DNA of 64,000 bases from Marivita sp046592965 (GTDB lineage Bacteria > Pseudomonadota > Alphaproteobacteria > Rhodobacterales > Rhodobacteraceae), in the NCBI RefSeq assembly GCF_046592965.1, contig NZ_JBISBV010000002.1, positions 434,001-498,000 on the forward strand, read 5' to 3'. Shown here piece by piece: positions 32,909 to 42,001 of this stretch. A model generated the notes under the pieces. That model made no database searches, was not told where the DNA came from, and saw only the letters and a program-made list of their open reading frames with translations. Made by a program: the position numbers and the translations under genes. Numbering within the stretch: position 1 is the stretch's first letter; each line of letters opens with the position of its first letter.

Positions 32909-34018
32909 TTGATCGCATTGATGACGCCGATGATGACGCTGGCGGCGAACCGGATTGTCGCCGGCGACGGTGTCATGGTTTGGGGGCTTGCCGACCCATC
33001 GCTCGTGCTTCCGGGCGTGGCGGCCATTCTCGCGGGGCTCGCACTGGGCCTTCCGGTGGCTTGGCCGCGTTTGCGTGTATGCGGCGCGGTTATCGGTTTG
33101 CTCGGGTCGCTCTGGTTGCTGATGCTGGGGGCAGAGACTTTATTGGACGGGGCCGGAGAGTACGCCCGTGTCTCGCCGGCGATCGGGTTTTGGTTCCTCC
33201 TCGTCATTCTTGTCCTGCTCATGGCCGATGCGCTTGCAGCGCTCTCGCCGGGACCGCTCATGCGCGGGGTCTTCTTAAGCGCGGCGATTGCGGCACTGGC
33301 GGTCATCTTCTGCTCCGGTGCGCTGTCGGACCTGTCTGTCATGCAGGAATACGCCAGCCGCAGTGATGCCGTGCTCACAGAGTTTCTGCGCCATCTTGGC
33401 CTTGCCTTCGGATCGCTGGCCGCAGCGGCGGTGATCGGCTTTCCGCTGGGTGTTCTGTGTCATCGTCGCGCACAATTGCGGGACGCGACCCTGCCTATTC
33501 TCAGCTTCTTGCAAACCATCCCGTCGCTCGCGATGTTCGGATTGATGATCCCGCTCCTTGGGTGGGTCGCGGCGACGGTGCCGGGCGCGCAGGCCATCGG
33601 CATTGCCGGTATCGGTTTTGCGCCGGCGTTTCTGGCGTTGGTTCTCTATTCGCTGCTGCCGGTGGTCGGCAACACCGTGGCTGGTCTTGCGGCGACCCCG
33701 CCGGCGGCGCTCGAAGCTGCGCGCGGTATGGGCATGACAACGACGCAGCGCCTGTTGCGGGTCGAGTTGCCCCTTGGTCTGCCGATCATCCTGACCGGAT
33801 TGCGCATCGTGCTGGTGCAGAACATCGGACTTGCGGTGATCGCCGGGCTGATCGGCGGCGGGGGGTTTGGCACGTTCGTCTTTCAGGGCCTTAATCAAAC
33901 CGCGACCGATCTCATCCTTTTGGGCGCTTTGCCGACGGTTGCGCTGGCCCTCTCTGCGGCCATCGTGATGGACATTCTGGTGGATCTGACACGCCGAACA
34001 CCAAAGGACACCGTATGA
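32909..34018 (+). CDS. yehY: Osmoprotectant ABC transporter permease (YehY-like)
   Basis: 369 residues from a TTG codon, slightly shorter than E. coli YehY (385). There are about four N-terminal helices of the YehY extension, then a standard permease domain with LRHLGLAFGSLAAAAVIGFP, the EAA loop AALEAARGMGMTTTQRLLRV and ELPLGLPIILTGLRIVLVQ. The true start is unclear: the frame stays open back to the yehZ stop without an ATG or GTG, so TTG (32909) or an unusual upstream codon must be used. It is coupled to yehX by an ATGA overlap. Confidence 0.85.
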   Translation: MIALMTPMMTLAANRIVAGDGVMVWGLADPSLVLPGVAAILAGLALGLPVAWPRLRVCGAVIGLLGSLWLLMLGAETLLDGAGEYARVSPAIGFWFLLVILVLLMADALAALSPGPLMRGVFLSAAIAALAVIFCSGALSDLSVMQEYASRSDAVLTEFLRHLGLAFGSLAAAAVIGFPLGVLCHRRAQLRDATLPILSFLQTIPSLAMFGLMIPLLGWVAATVPGAQAIGIAGIGFAPAFLALVLYSLLPVVGNTVAGLAATPPAALEAARGMGMTTTQRLLRVELPLGLPIILTGLRIVLVQNIGLAVIAGLIGGGGFGTFVFQGLNQTATDLILLGALPTVALALSAAIVMDILVDLTRRTPKDTV

Positions 34019-34950
34019 TCGAGATAGATGAGATCACCAAAACCTATGATGCGGTCAAAGCTGTCGATACCGTGTCCATGACGGTGGAAACCGGAACGAT
34101 CACGGTGATCGTCGGCACGTCGGGATCGGGGAAAACCACGCTGCTGCGCATGATCAACCGTCTGGAAGAGCAAACCTCGGGCGACGTGCGGATCAACGGC
34201 ACGTCGACCCTGTCGGTCAAGCCGCATATTCTGCGGCGGCGGATCGGGTATGCGATTCAAGGCCACGGGCTGTTCCCGCATCACACGGTCGCCCGCAACA
34301 TCGGCGCCGTGCCCGAGCTCTTGAACTGGTCACGCGAGAAAATCCGTGCGCGGGTCGATGAACTGCTCGAACTGTTTTCAATGGAGCCAGCCCAATTTCG
34401 CGACCGCTATCCGGCGGAACTATCGGGCGGCCAACAGCAACGTGTTGGCGTGGCGCGCGCGCTCGCGTCGCGACCCGATCTCATGTTGATGGACGAACCG
34501 TTCGGCGCGCTCGACCCGATTATCCGAACCCGTGCGCAAGAGGATCTTCGACGCATCCAGCAAAGGTTGGGATCAACCATCATGCTGGTGACGCATGACA
34601 TGGAGGAGGCCATTCGCCTGGGCGATTTCGTCGCCGTGATGGATGGTGGCAAGCTGGTGCAGCATGGCACCCCGACCGAGATCATCGCCAGACCGGCAAC
34701 CGAGTTCGTTGCCGACATGGTGGGTGATGTGGAACGCCCGTTGCGACTTTTGTCACTGATACCGGTGAGCGATGTCGTGGAGAGCGGCAGTGCTGAAGGC
34801 GCCGCGCTGGACGCGGGTGCAAGCCTGCGTGACGCGCTGTCCGCCTGCCTTTGGACAGGGCGAACGGCTGTTCCTGTCACCCGTGACGGAAAGCCTGTGG
34901 GACAGGTGACTCTCGCGGCCATACGCGCGCGGGCGGAGGCGCACGCATGA
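34015..34950 (+). CDS. yehX: Osmoprotectant ABC transporter ATP-binding protein (YehX-like)
   Basis: 311 residues (E. coli YehX 308). Walker A VGTSGSGKTTLLRMINRLEE, Q-loop AIQGHGLFPHHT, signature LSGGQQQRVGVARALASRPD, Walker B LMLMDEPFGALDPI and switch His in LVTHDMEEA. A C-terminal CBS-like stretch (TAVPVTRDGKPVGQVTLAAI) is typical of this subfamily. It energises uptake of the solute bound by YehZ. It overlaps both neighbouring genes by 4 bases. Confidence 0.92.
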   Translation: MIEIDEITKTYDAVKAVDTVSMTVETGTITVIVGTSGSGKTTLLRMINRLEEQTSGDVRINGTSTLSVKPHILRRRIGYAIQGHGLFPHHTVARNIGAVPELLNWSREKIRARVDELLELFSMEPAQFRDRYPAELSGGQQQRVGVARALASRPDLMLMDEPFGALDPIIRTRAQEDLRRIQQRLGSTIMLVTHDMEEAIRLGDFVAVMDGGKLVQHGTPTEIIARPATEFVADMVGDVERPLRLLSLIPVSDVVESGSAEGAALDAGASLRDALSACLWTGRTAVPVTRDGKPVGQVTLAAIRARAEAHA

Positions 34951-35681
34951 AGATCGGGATGGTCTTGCGCCCGATCCTGATGGCCCTGCTTCTTGCATTG
35001 GTCTTGAAGCCGCACTGGTTCACGGCCGTTTTTGCACCGCTCGCGCCGGAGGGCGGTCCGGTGATCTATGAGCGCACGTCGCTGCTGTCGCTGTCGCTCA
35101 GTCATCTTGGACTTGTCGCGGCGGCCTCGGTGGCGGCGACGATTGTTGCCGTGGGGTTGGCGATCCTGGTGACGCGTCCGGTCGGCGCGGCATTCCGGCC
35201 ACTGTCACGGACCATCACCAACATGGGGCAGACCTTTCCGCCTGTCGCGGTGCTGGCATTGGCGGTCCCCGCCTTGGGGTTCGGAGCGGGGCCGACGCTG
35301 GTGGCGTTGTTCCTTTACGGTTTGTTGCCGATTTTTGAAAATGCGATCACCGGTCTGTCGACGCTCCCGCCCGCGACCATGGAGGCCGCGCGTGGTATCG
35401 GGCTGAACCGGTGGCAAAGGTTGCTGCGCGTCGAGCTGCCGCTTGCGCTGCCGGTGACCTTGACGGGTATCCGCTTGTCCGTCGTGATTGCTCTGGGCAC
35501 GGCCACAATCGGGTCCACCGTAGCGGCGAGAACCTTGGGCGAGGTGATCATCGCAGGCTTGCTGACGAACAACACCGCCTATGTCTTGCAGGGCGGCCTG
35601 ATCGTCGGCCTGTTTGCCGTCCTCATCTACGACGCGATGGTCCAGATCGAGGCACGGCTGGTGCGTCGGATGGGGCACTGA
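34947..35681 (+). CDS. yehW: Osmoprotectant ABC transporter second permease (YehW-like)
   Basis: 244 residues (E. coli YehW 243), with about six helices. GQTFPPVAVLALAVPALGFG, then the EAA loop TMEAARGIGLNRWQRLLRVE and LPLALPVTLTGIRLSVVIA. Two unequal permeases with one ATPase is the hallmark of the Yeh-type system. Last gene of the operon; a hairpin follows. Confidence 0.9.
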   Translation: MKIGMVLRPILMALLLALVLKPHWFTAVFAPLAPEGGPVIYERTSLLSLSLSHLGLVAAASVAATIVAVGLAILVTRPVGAAFRPLSRTITNMGQTFPPVAVLALAVPALGFGAGPTLVALFLYGLLPIFENAITGLSTLPPATMEAARGIGLNRWQRLLRVELPLALPVTLTGIRLSVVIALGTATIGSTVAARTLGEVIIAGLLTNNTAYVLQGGLIVGLFAVLIYDAMVQIEARLVRRMGH

Positions 35682-35707
35682 CGGCCGCTGCCGACGATCA
35701 AGTGGGA

Positions 35708-35734
35708 GGCAGACCCCGCCTGTGGGGATCTGCC
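35708..35734 (+). terminator. Hairpin after yehW
   Basis: GGCAGA-CCCC pairs with GGGG-A-TCTGCC with one bulged base and a 6-base loop, 27 bases after the yehW stop and before the convergent SDR gene. No T-run, so possibly bidirectional and weak. Confidence 0.5.
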
Positions 35735-35744
35735 GGAATATCGC

Positions 35745-36341
35745 CTATACCGATTGCATCAAGGCAACCCTGCCGCTCCAGTCAGGATCATCGACAGCAC
35801 GCGCCAGCGCGGTTGCAACGTCGCCACGCGCCGCTGACGCTTCGACATCGACATCATCGCCAAATCGCATGTCGCCGGTGCCGTCTTCCTCGGTCAACCT
35901 GACCGGCCGGAGGATCGCGTAGTCAAGGCCGGACGCCTTCAGATGCTCGTCGGCATCGTGTTTTGCCTGCAGGTAATGCTCAAGGTCGCCGCCGTCTTCG
36001 GGATTTCCCGCACCGACACTGCTCAGCATGACGAACCGAGAAACTCCGGCTTTGCCGGCAATGTCGATCAGGCTTTTGGCGCCGTCGCGATCCACCTTGT
36101 CGGTCATCTCGGGGCCGGTGGAACCACCGGAACCGGCGGCAAAGACAACTGCATCGCAGCCGTCACAAACCGCGTCATCCAGCTCGGTCAGATCGCCCTG
36201 ACGGCGCTCTATATCGGACGGAAGACCGCTGGTGTCGGATGACGGGCGAACCAAGGCGATCGGGTTATGCCCCTTGGATTTCAGCTCGCGAACCAGACGA
36301 AGGCCGGTTTTGCCGGTTGCGCCGGCGACTAGGATATTCAT
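35745..36341 (-). CDS. NAD(P)-binding atypical short-chain dehydrogenase (NmrA/YwnB-like)
   Basis: 198 residues. Starts MNILVAGATGKTGLRLVREL, the GxTGxxG nucleotide motif of atypical SDRs, with GGAG 6 bases upstream. Then DIERRQGDLTELDDAV and AVVFAAGSGGS. The SRFVMLSSVGAG segment follows, and YLQAKHDADEHLKASGLDYA contains a Lys in the usual place. Many members act as redox sensors or flavin reductases; the substrate here is unknown. It faces the ku gene across a 181-base divergent gap with no other feature. Confidence 0.8.
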   Translation of the reverse strand: MNILVAGATGKTGLRLVRELKSKGHNPIALVRPSSDTSGLPSDIERRQGDLTELDDAVCDGCDAVVFAAGSGGSTGPEMTDKVDRDGAKSLIDIAGKAGVSRFVMLSSVGAGNPEDGGDLEHYLQAKHDADEHLKASGLDYAILRPVRLTEEDGTGDMRFGDDVDVEASAARGDVATALARAVDDPDWSGRVALMQSV

Positions 36342-36522
36342 GTGATGCTCCAATCTATGTCAGGTGACGTGGATTCCTGGCGGCTGCGTGATGAGTGGCG
36401 GGTGCCGCTTGAAGGCCCAACGGTTCGCGCAAGCGTCCGTTCCAAGGGTGGGGTTCGTTATCCACCGGCGGAACCTCACATAAGCGTGTGCGTTATCAGA
36501 TGTCAGGTAGGAGAAAACCGTC

Positions 36523-37353
36523 ATGGCGCCGCGCGCACTTTGGAAAGGACAGCTGAGACTGTCGCTGGTATCCATTCCGGTCGAGATATTCTCGGCCACG
36601 AAAACCGGGGCGCGGGTCTCATTCCGACAAATCCACGAACCGTCCGGCAAACGTGTGCGGTACGAAAAAACCGTGCCCGGCATCGGTCCGGTCAAGTCCG
36701 ACGACATCGTCAAGGGATACGAAGTGGATGACGATGAGTATGTCCTGCTCGACCCCGACGAAATCGAAGCCATCAAGCTGGATACGAAGAAAACCTTCGA
36801 GCTGGTGCAATTCGTGGATGCGTGTGAAATTTCTCCGCTCTATTTCAACAAACCCTATTATATCACCGCCTCTGATGATCTGGCGCAAGATGCCTACCGC
36901 GTGGTGAGAGACGCGTTGCGCGAAGCGGGCAAGGTCGGGCTTGGACAGGTCACGATGCGGGGCAAGGAATATCTGGCGGCGGTCAAACCATGCGGCGACG
37001 GGCTGCTGATGGAAACACTACGCTACGAAGACGAACTGCGGGAAGCAGACGAAATTTTCACCGAGATGGAGGACGAAAAGGTCGACAGCGATCTGCTTGA
37101 GGTCGCGACCTCGCTCATCGACCGCAAGAGCGCGCCATTCGATGCCAGTGCGTATCGGGATAAATACGCCGAGGCAATGCAAACGCTTCTGGATGCCAAG
37201 ATCAAGGACAAGAAAACGCCGCGTGTTCGCGCCGACGATGATGGCACAGACGCCGGTGACAATGTCGTCGATCTGATGAGCGCCTTGAAACAAAGCTTGA
37301 AAGAGGCGGACGGCAAGAAGAAGAAAAAGGCGCCGCGCAAAAAGGCGTCCTAG
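36523..37353 (+). CDS. ku: Ku DNA end-binding protein
   Basis: 276 residues. Homodimeric ring that threads onto double-strand break ends. MAPRALWKGQLRLSLVSIPV is the classic start, then RVRYEKTVPGIGPVKSDDIV, YYITASDDLAQDAYRVVRDA and GQVTMRGKEYLAAVKPCG. The Lys-rich C-terminal tail (about 30 residues) fits the LigD-recruiting/DNA-binding extension. AGGAG precedes the ATG. The stop is immediately followed by the ligD ATG. Confidence 0.95.
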   Translation: MAPRALWKGQLRLSLVSIPVEIFSATKTGARVSFRQIHEPSGKRVRYEKTVPGIGPVKSDDIVKGYEVDDDEYVLLDPDEIEAIKLDTKKTFELVQFVDACEISPLYFNKPYYITASDDLAQDAYRVVRDALREAGKVGLGQVTMRGKEYLAAVKPCGDGLLMETLRYEDELREADEIFTEMEDEKVDSDLLEVATSLIDRKSAPFDASAYRDKYAEAMQTLLDAKIKDKKTPRVRADDDGTDAGDNVVDLMSALKQSLKEADGKKKKKAPRKKAS

Positions 37354-39810
37354 ATGGCGAGACCCACCGATCCTCTGGCCGACTATAACCGAAAGCGTGA
37401 TTTTTCCCGCACTGCCGAGCCGCGCGGTGAGGTTGGAGCGGTGCATGGACGGCGCGATTTTGTCGTCCAGAAACATGCCGCCACCCGGCTACACTATGAT
37501 TTTCGCCTTCAATGGAATGGTGTGCTGCTCAGTTGGGCCGTCACGAAAGGGCCGTCCTCGAACCCCGGTGACAAGAGATTGGCGGTTCGCACAGAGGATC
37601 ATCCGCTGGATTACGGCACCTTCGAAGGGACCATTCCAAAGGGCGAGTATGGCGGCGGCACTGTCATGCTTTGGGATACCGGCAGTTGGGTTCCGCAAGA
37701 GGATTTCAGCAAGGGTTTGAAGGACGGAAAGCTGAAGTTCACTCTTCAAGGCCAGCGCATGAAAGGGGGCTGGGCCTTGGTACGAATGCGCAAGAAGTCA
37801 GGAGAAAAGCGCGAGAATTGGCTGTTGATAAAAGAGCGCGACGATTACGCCAGCGACACGTCATCGGGTTTGACCCGCGACCATACAGTCTCGGTCAAAA
37901 CGGGTCGGACGATGGACGAGATCAAAAAGGACGCCCCGGCAAAGGACATCCCCGACACTTCGCCCGACCATGCCCTCAAGCGCCCGGCCTTCATAAGACC
38001 GCAGCTCGCAACATTGGTGGATGCAGCACCCGAAGGTGACGGCTGGTTGCACGAGACCAAGTTTGACGGCTATCGCTGCCTCGCCGCGCTGGGCAAGGGC
38101 GGCACGCGGCTGTTCACGAGATCGGGCAAGGATTGGACCGACAGATTTCACGCCCTCAGCGGTGCCTTCGACGCGTTGCCCTGCGAGTCCGCCCTGATCG
38201 ACGGGGAGGTGATGGCCGCCCGCATTGACGGCTCGGCGTTCTCCTCGTTGCAGATGGCGCTGAAAAAGGGGCACGCGCTGGTCTATTTCGCGTTTGATCT
38301 GTTGCAGATCGACGGCGAGGACTTGCGCAAGACACCGCAGATCGACCGGCGCGAGAGGCTGGCGGAACTGCTGTCGGGCATCGGGAACGGCCCGCTTCGG
38401 ATCAGCGAGCACATCATTGGAAACGGTCCGGACGTCTTTGCCAGCGCCTGCAAGGCCGGTGCTGAAGGCATTATCAGCAAGCGCGTTGATGGCCCGTATC
38501 GGAGCACGCGCAGCACAGCCTGGCGCAAGGTCAAATGCAGTCAAAGACAAGAGTTTGTCATCATCGGATATTCCCCATCGGACAAGAAAGGCCGGCCCTT
38601 TGCCTCGGTTCTGCTGGCCACTCATGAAAATGGCGATCTCAGGTATAAAGGCCGCGTCGGAACGGGGTTCTCGGAGGCGATGATGAGCGAGTTGAGCAAC
38701 CGCATGACAGCGCGCAAGACACCTCCGTCCGCAGATGTGCCTGACACAATTGCACGCAATGCGCGCTGGGTCCGGCCCGAGCTTGTCGCCGAGATCGAAT
38801 TCACCGAATTCACCGCTGACGGCTACGTCAGACATGGAAGCTTCGTCGGCTTGAGAGAGGACAAGATGGCTTCGGAGATCAAGTTGGAGAAGGCGATGGC
38901 GGACGAATCCTCAACCACTGTCAGCGGCATTCGGATAAGCAATGCGGACCGCCCCGTTTTCCCCGGTCAGGGTTGCACGAAGGGAGATGTGGCGCGGCAT
39001 TACGCTCGTGTGTCCGAGCGGTTGCTCGACCTTGCCGGACACCGGCCGCTGTCATTGTTTCGTTGTCCGTCAGGGATCGAGGATGCGTGCTTTTTCCAAA
39101 AGCACGACGGCGGCGGTATGCCGAATGAGCTGTCGCGCATTGCCATTGAGGAAAGCGATGGCGATAGCGCGAATTACCTGTATGCCACCCGACGCGAGAG
39201 CCTAGTCGCTGCCGCGCAGATGGGATGTATCGAGTTCCATATCTGGGGCGCACGCACCGACCGGCTGGAACGCCCCGACCGACTGGTGTTTGACCTTGAT
39301 CCGGACGAAGGGCTTGACTGGAGTGACGTTCGCAAGGCCGCGTTCGATGTGCGTGACACACTGGCGGAACTGGGCCTCAACAGCGGCGCAATCGTCACCG
39401 GCGGGAAAGGGGTGCACGTCTGGCTGGCCCTGCGCCGCACGCGCGGTTGGGACACTGTGAAACTTTTCGCCAAGACGTTTGCCCATGTCATGGCCGGTCA
39501 GAAACCGGAACGCTACACCGCGACGATGTCGAAATCCAAGCGCAAGGGGCGCGTCTTTATTGACTGGTTGCGCAATGAACGGGGCGCAACCGCGATCGCT
39601 TCGTATTCACTTCGCGCCCGTCCCGGCGCCCCGGTCGCCGTTCCCGTGACATGGGACGAGTTGAAAGAGCTTGACGGCGCAAACAGCTTTTCGATGTCCG
39701 ACATGGACGCCCGTTTGAAGCGCGACTGTCCCGGGCTGGCCGTGCAGAAGGATTTGCATACGCTCAGCGACGGTGTGATCGACGCGCTCCAGAAATTTTC
39801 AGAGACCTGA
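37354..39810 (+). CDS. ligD: ATP-dependent DNA ligase LigD (phosphoesterase-ligase-polymerase)
   Basis: 818 residues with all three domains. The 3'-phosphoesterase domain (about 1-160) has QKHAATRLHYDFRLQWNGVL and EGTIPKGEYGGG. The ligase domain (about 205-510) has the nucleotidyl-accepting Lys in LHETKFDGYR near residue 236, SALIDGEVMA and EGIISKRVDGPYRS. The polymerase domain (about 535-815) has DRLVFDLDPDEGLDWSD with the metal Asp pair and GGKGVHVWLAL. With Ku it carries out bacterial non-homologous end joining. It is directly abutted to ku. Confidence 0.95.
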   Translation: MARPTDPLADYNRKRDFSRTAEPRGEVGAVHGRRDFVVQKHAATRLHYDFRLQWNGVLLSWAVTKGPSSNPGDKRLAVRTEDHPLDYGTFEGTIPKGEYGGGTVMLWDTGSWVPQEDFSKGLKDGKLKFTLQGQRMKGGWALVRMRKKSGEKRENWLLIKERDDYASDTSSGLTRDHTVSVKTGRTMDEIKKDAPAKDIPDTSPDHALKRPAFIRPQLATLVDAAPEGDGWLHETKFDGYRCLAALGKGGTRLFTRSGKDWTDRFHALSGAFDALPCESALIDGEVMAARIDGSAFSSLQMALKKGHALVYFAFDLLQIDGEDLRKTPQIDRRERLAELLSGIGNGPLRISEHIIGNGPDVFASACKAGAEGIISKRVDGPYRSTRSTAWRKVKCSQRQEFVIIGYSPSDKKGRPFASVLLATHENGDLRYKGRVGTGFSEAMMSELSNRMTARKTPPSADVPDTIARNARWVRPELVAEIEFTEFTADGYVRHGSFVGLREDKMASEIKLEKAMADESSTTVSGIRISNADRPVFPGQGCTKGDVARHYARVSERLLDLAGHRPLSLFRCPSGIEDACFFQKHDGGGMPNELSRIAIEESDGDSANYLYATRRESLVAAAQMGCIEFHIWGARTDRLERPDRLVFDLDPDEGLDWSDVRKAAFDVRDTLAELGLNSGAIVTGGKGVHVWLALRRTRGWDTVKLFAKTFAHVMAGQKPERYTATMSKSKRKGRVFIDWLRNERGATAIASYSLRARPGAPVAVPVTWDELKELDGANSFSMSDMDARLKRDCPGLAVQKDLHTLSDGVIDALQKFSET

Positions 39811-39967
39811 CCTCCGCCGAAACCGAAAACGGGTGGATCGAGAGCTCGCGATACTGACACAAATCGGAATGCTTGATCGAACTGGACATCTGTGGTGCGG
39901 ACGGGTTCATTAGCCTCACACAATCGCAGGTCAGATCGACCTGCGGGATGATGCGAGGAGACATTCA

Positions 39968-41056
39968 ATGGACAGACGTAATTTCCTGAAACGGTCCGCT
40001 TTGGCTGGCACCGGCCTCACGGCGCTTGCTGCACCGGCGGTGGCGCAGGGCAATATCACTTGGCGGATGGTGACGACCTGGCCCAAGAACTTTCCCGGTT
40101 TGGGCGTCGGCGCGCAGCGCATGGCCGACCGGATCACCGCCGCGTCGGACGGTCGCCTGACCATTCAGGTCTACTCGGCCGGAGAACTGGTGCCGCCACT
40201 GCAATCGCTGGACGCCGTGATCGACGGGTCTGCCGAGATGAGCCACAGTGCCGCCTATTACTGGCAGAACAAATCCACGGCTCTCACCTTTTTCACCGGG
40301 GTGCCCTACGGGATGACCACAGGCGAGCTTTCGGCCTGGGTGCGGCAGATGGGCGGTCAGGAAATCTGGGACGAGGTCTATGATCAGTTCGGCGTTCAGG
40401 GGTTCCTGTCGGGCAACACCGGGGTTCAGGCAGGCGGCTGGTTCCGCAATGAACTGACCGGATTGGACGACGTGCAGGGATTGCGGTTCCGCACGCCGGG
40501 TCTTGGCGGTCAGGTCTGGGAAAAGCTGGGTGCCTCCGTCACCAACATGGCAGCGGGCGAAATCTTTCAGGCGCTTCAGGCGGGCACGCTCGACGCGGCC
40601 GAGTTTGTCGGACCATACAACGATCTCGCACTTGGCTTCCATCAGGTTGCCAAGAACTACTATTTCCCCTCATTCGTCGAACCGGGTCTTGCGACCGAAC
40701 TGGTTGTCGACAAGGCCAAGTATCAGGCACTTCCGGAGGATCTTCAGCTGTTGATCCGGGATGTGTGTCAGGCGGAATACGATCAGGTCTCCGCTGATTT
40801 CGTGGCCAACGATCCTCGCGCGCTCCAGACGCTCGTGAATGACCACGGCGTCAAGGTCCTTCAGTTCCCTGAAGAGATCGTCAAGGCGGGTGCCGACGCG
40901 GCCAAGGAAATCCTCACCGGCCTGCGCGATTCCGGCGACGATCTGACAAAGCGTACCGCTGAGAGCTTTATCGAGGCGTTGAAAATCCTGCGGCTGCGCA
41001 CCGAAGGGACAGACGCGCCTTTTGTTGAGGCACGCCGTAAGTATTTCGAGATCTGA
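39968..41056 (+). CDS. dctP: TRAP transporter substrate-binding protein (DctP family, Tat-exported)
   Basis: 362 residues. The Tat signal is MDRRNFLKRSALAGTGLTAL. The DctP-type periplasmic domain follows, with ITWRMVTTWPKNFPGLGVGA, GRLTIQVYSAGELVPPLQSL, the specificity Arg region LDDVQGLRFRTPGLGGQVWE and LDAAEFVGPYNDLALG. This is the subfamily seen with 2-oxoacid or mannitol/chloroaromatic-type TRAP systems; the substrate cannot be read. The cognate dctQ and dctM are on the opposite strand, 1-3 kb downstream. Confidence 0.9.
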   Translation: MDRRNFLKRSALAGTGLTALAAPAVAQGNITWRMVTTWPKNFPGLGVGAQRMADRITAASDGRLTIQVYSAGELVPPLQSLDAVIDGSAEMSHSAAYYWQNKSTALTFFTGVPYGMTTGELSAWVRQMGGQEIWDEVYDQFGVQGFLSGNTGVQAGGWFRNELTGLDDVQGLRFRTPGLGGQVWEKLGASVTNMAAGEIFQALQAGTLDAAEFVGPYNDLALGFHQVAKNYYFPSFVEPGLATELVVDKAKYQALPEDLQLLIRDVCQAEYDQVSADFVANDPRALQTLVNDHGVKVLQFPEEIVKAGADAAKEILTGLRDSGDDLTKRTAESFIEALKILRLRTEGTDAPFVEARRKYFEI

Positions 41057-41085
41057 CACGTACGGGAATTTTACCAAGACAATAG

Positions 41086-41113
41086 GGGCGCCCGATTTGG
41101 GCGCCCTTTTTTT
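41086..41113 (+). terminator. Terminator of dctP
   Basis: GGGCGCCC (41086-41093), 5-base loop, GGGCGCCC (41099-41106), then seven T. Nearly identical to the terminator at 41951-41978. Confidence 0.9.
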
Positions 41114-41254
41114 GTCCCGTCAGCCCTGAATCGTGGCTACCACCTCCAAGTCTAAGCCTAGCGCCGCGGCGCTCTATGAGGGAAAGATTGCTTTACGTTG
41201 GGTCATCTGGCATTCTGGTGCGACATTTTTGACTATCTATTTTGGAGAATACAG

Positions 41255-41911
41255 ATGATTACTCACACACGTTTTAGTCTTGCCGTTGCAACCTTTGCCG
41301 CACTTGGCGCGTGCGGTGTCTCGGGGATTTTGCGCGTCGATCAGGATCGCTACAGCAACGGGTTCGCGCTCTTGCGAAGCACTACGATCCTCGGACCTCC
41401 CGAAGAGGACTCAATCGGCGAAATCCGTCCGCCTGTTCGCATCACCGATGCCACACCCTTTGATATGGGCCGCGCCGTGCTGATCGGAGATCGCGCCGAG
41501 TTTCTCACCGATCCGAACCATACGGTACCCAGCCGCTATCAAATCGTCTGGACCGGCGCGCGGACCTCGGTCAGCGATGCGGTAAACAACATCATCCTAC
41601 GCGATGACGATGGCCGTGAAGCGCTGCGCATCCAGTACACTCTAAACCGCATCGACGCGATTTGGGCTGATGATGTGGGCCTTGCTCCGGGCACATTGAA
41701 TGCGAGCCTACCGCACGAGGTGCGTATCATTTTGTATATGACCGGGGTCAAACGCGCCGATGTCACCGCAACTCGCGACGGGGAAGTGCTGTTCCAGCGC
41801 ACCGGGATCGAATTGATCGACAGTGGGTTCAGCCGCCTCGACGCGGTCGAAGTGCGCAGTCAGACCGATTATTTCATGCGCGATCTGGTCGCCACGACTT
41901 TGGGCAATTGA
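41255..41911 (+). CDS. Putative lipoprotein of unknown function
   Basis: 218 residues from the ATG with GGAG 7 bases upstream. The hydrophobic N-terminus ends in FAALGACG, a plausible lipobox. The rest is beta-rich with no recognised domain (TPFDMGRAVLIGDRAEFLTD; NNIILRDDDGREALRIQYTL). It lies alone between two almost identical terminators, between the binding protein and the membrane genes of a TRAP system; no link to transport is shown. Confidence 0.6.
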   Translation: MITHTRFSLAVATFAALGACGVSGILRVDQDRYSNGFALLRSTTILGPPEEDSIGEIRPPVRITDATPFDMGRAVLIGDRAEFLTDPNHTVPSRYQIVWTGARTSVSDAVNNIILRDDDGREALRIQYTLNRIDAIWADDVGLAPGTLNASLPHEVRIILYMTGVKRADVTATRDGEVLFQRTGIELIDSGFSRLDAVEVRSQTDYFMRDLVATTLGN

Positions 41912-41950
41912 GCCGTCAAGCCCTTCGCGGCCAGCGACAGATGGTACTAG

Positions 41951-41978
41951 GGGCGCCCGAGTTGGGCGCCCTTTTTTT
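41951..41978 (+). terminator. Terminator of the lipoprotein gene
   Basis: GGGCGCCC (41951-41958), loop GAGTT, GGGCGCCC (41964-41971), seven T. Same stem as the dctP terminator 865 bases upstream. Confidence 0.9.
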
Positions 41979-42001
41979 AACGACAGCGCTTCATCGTCAA
42001 G

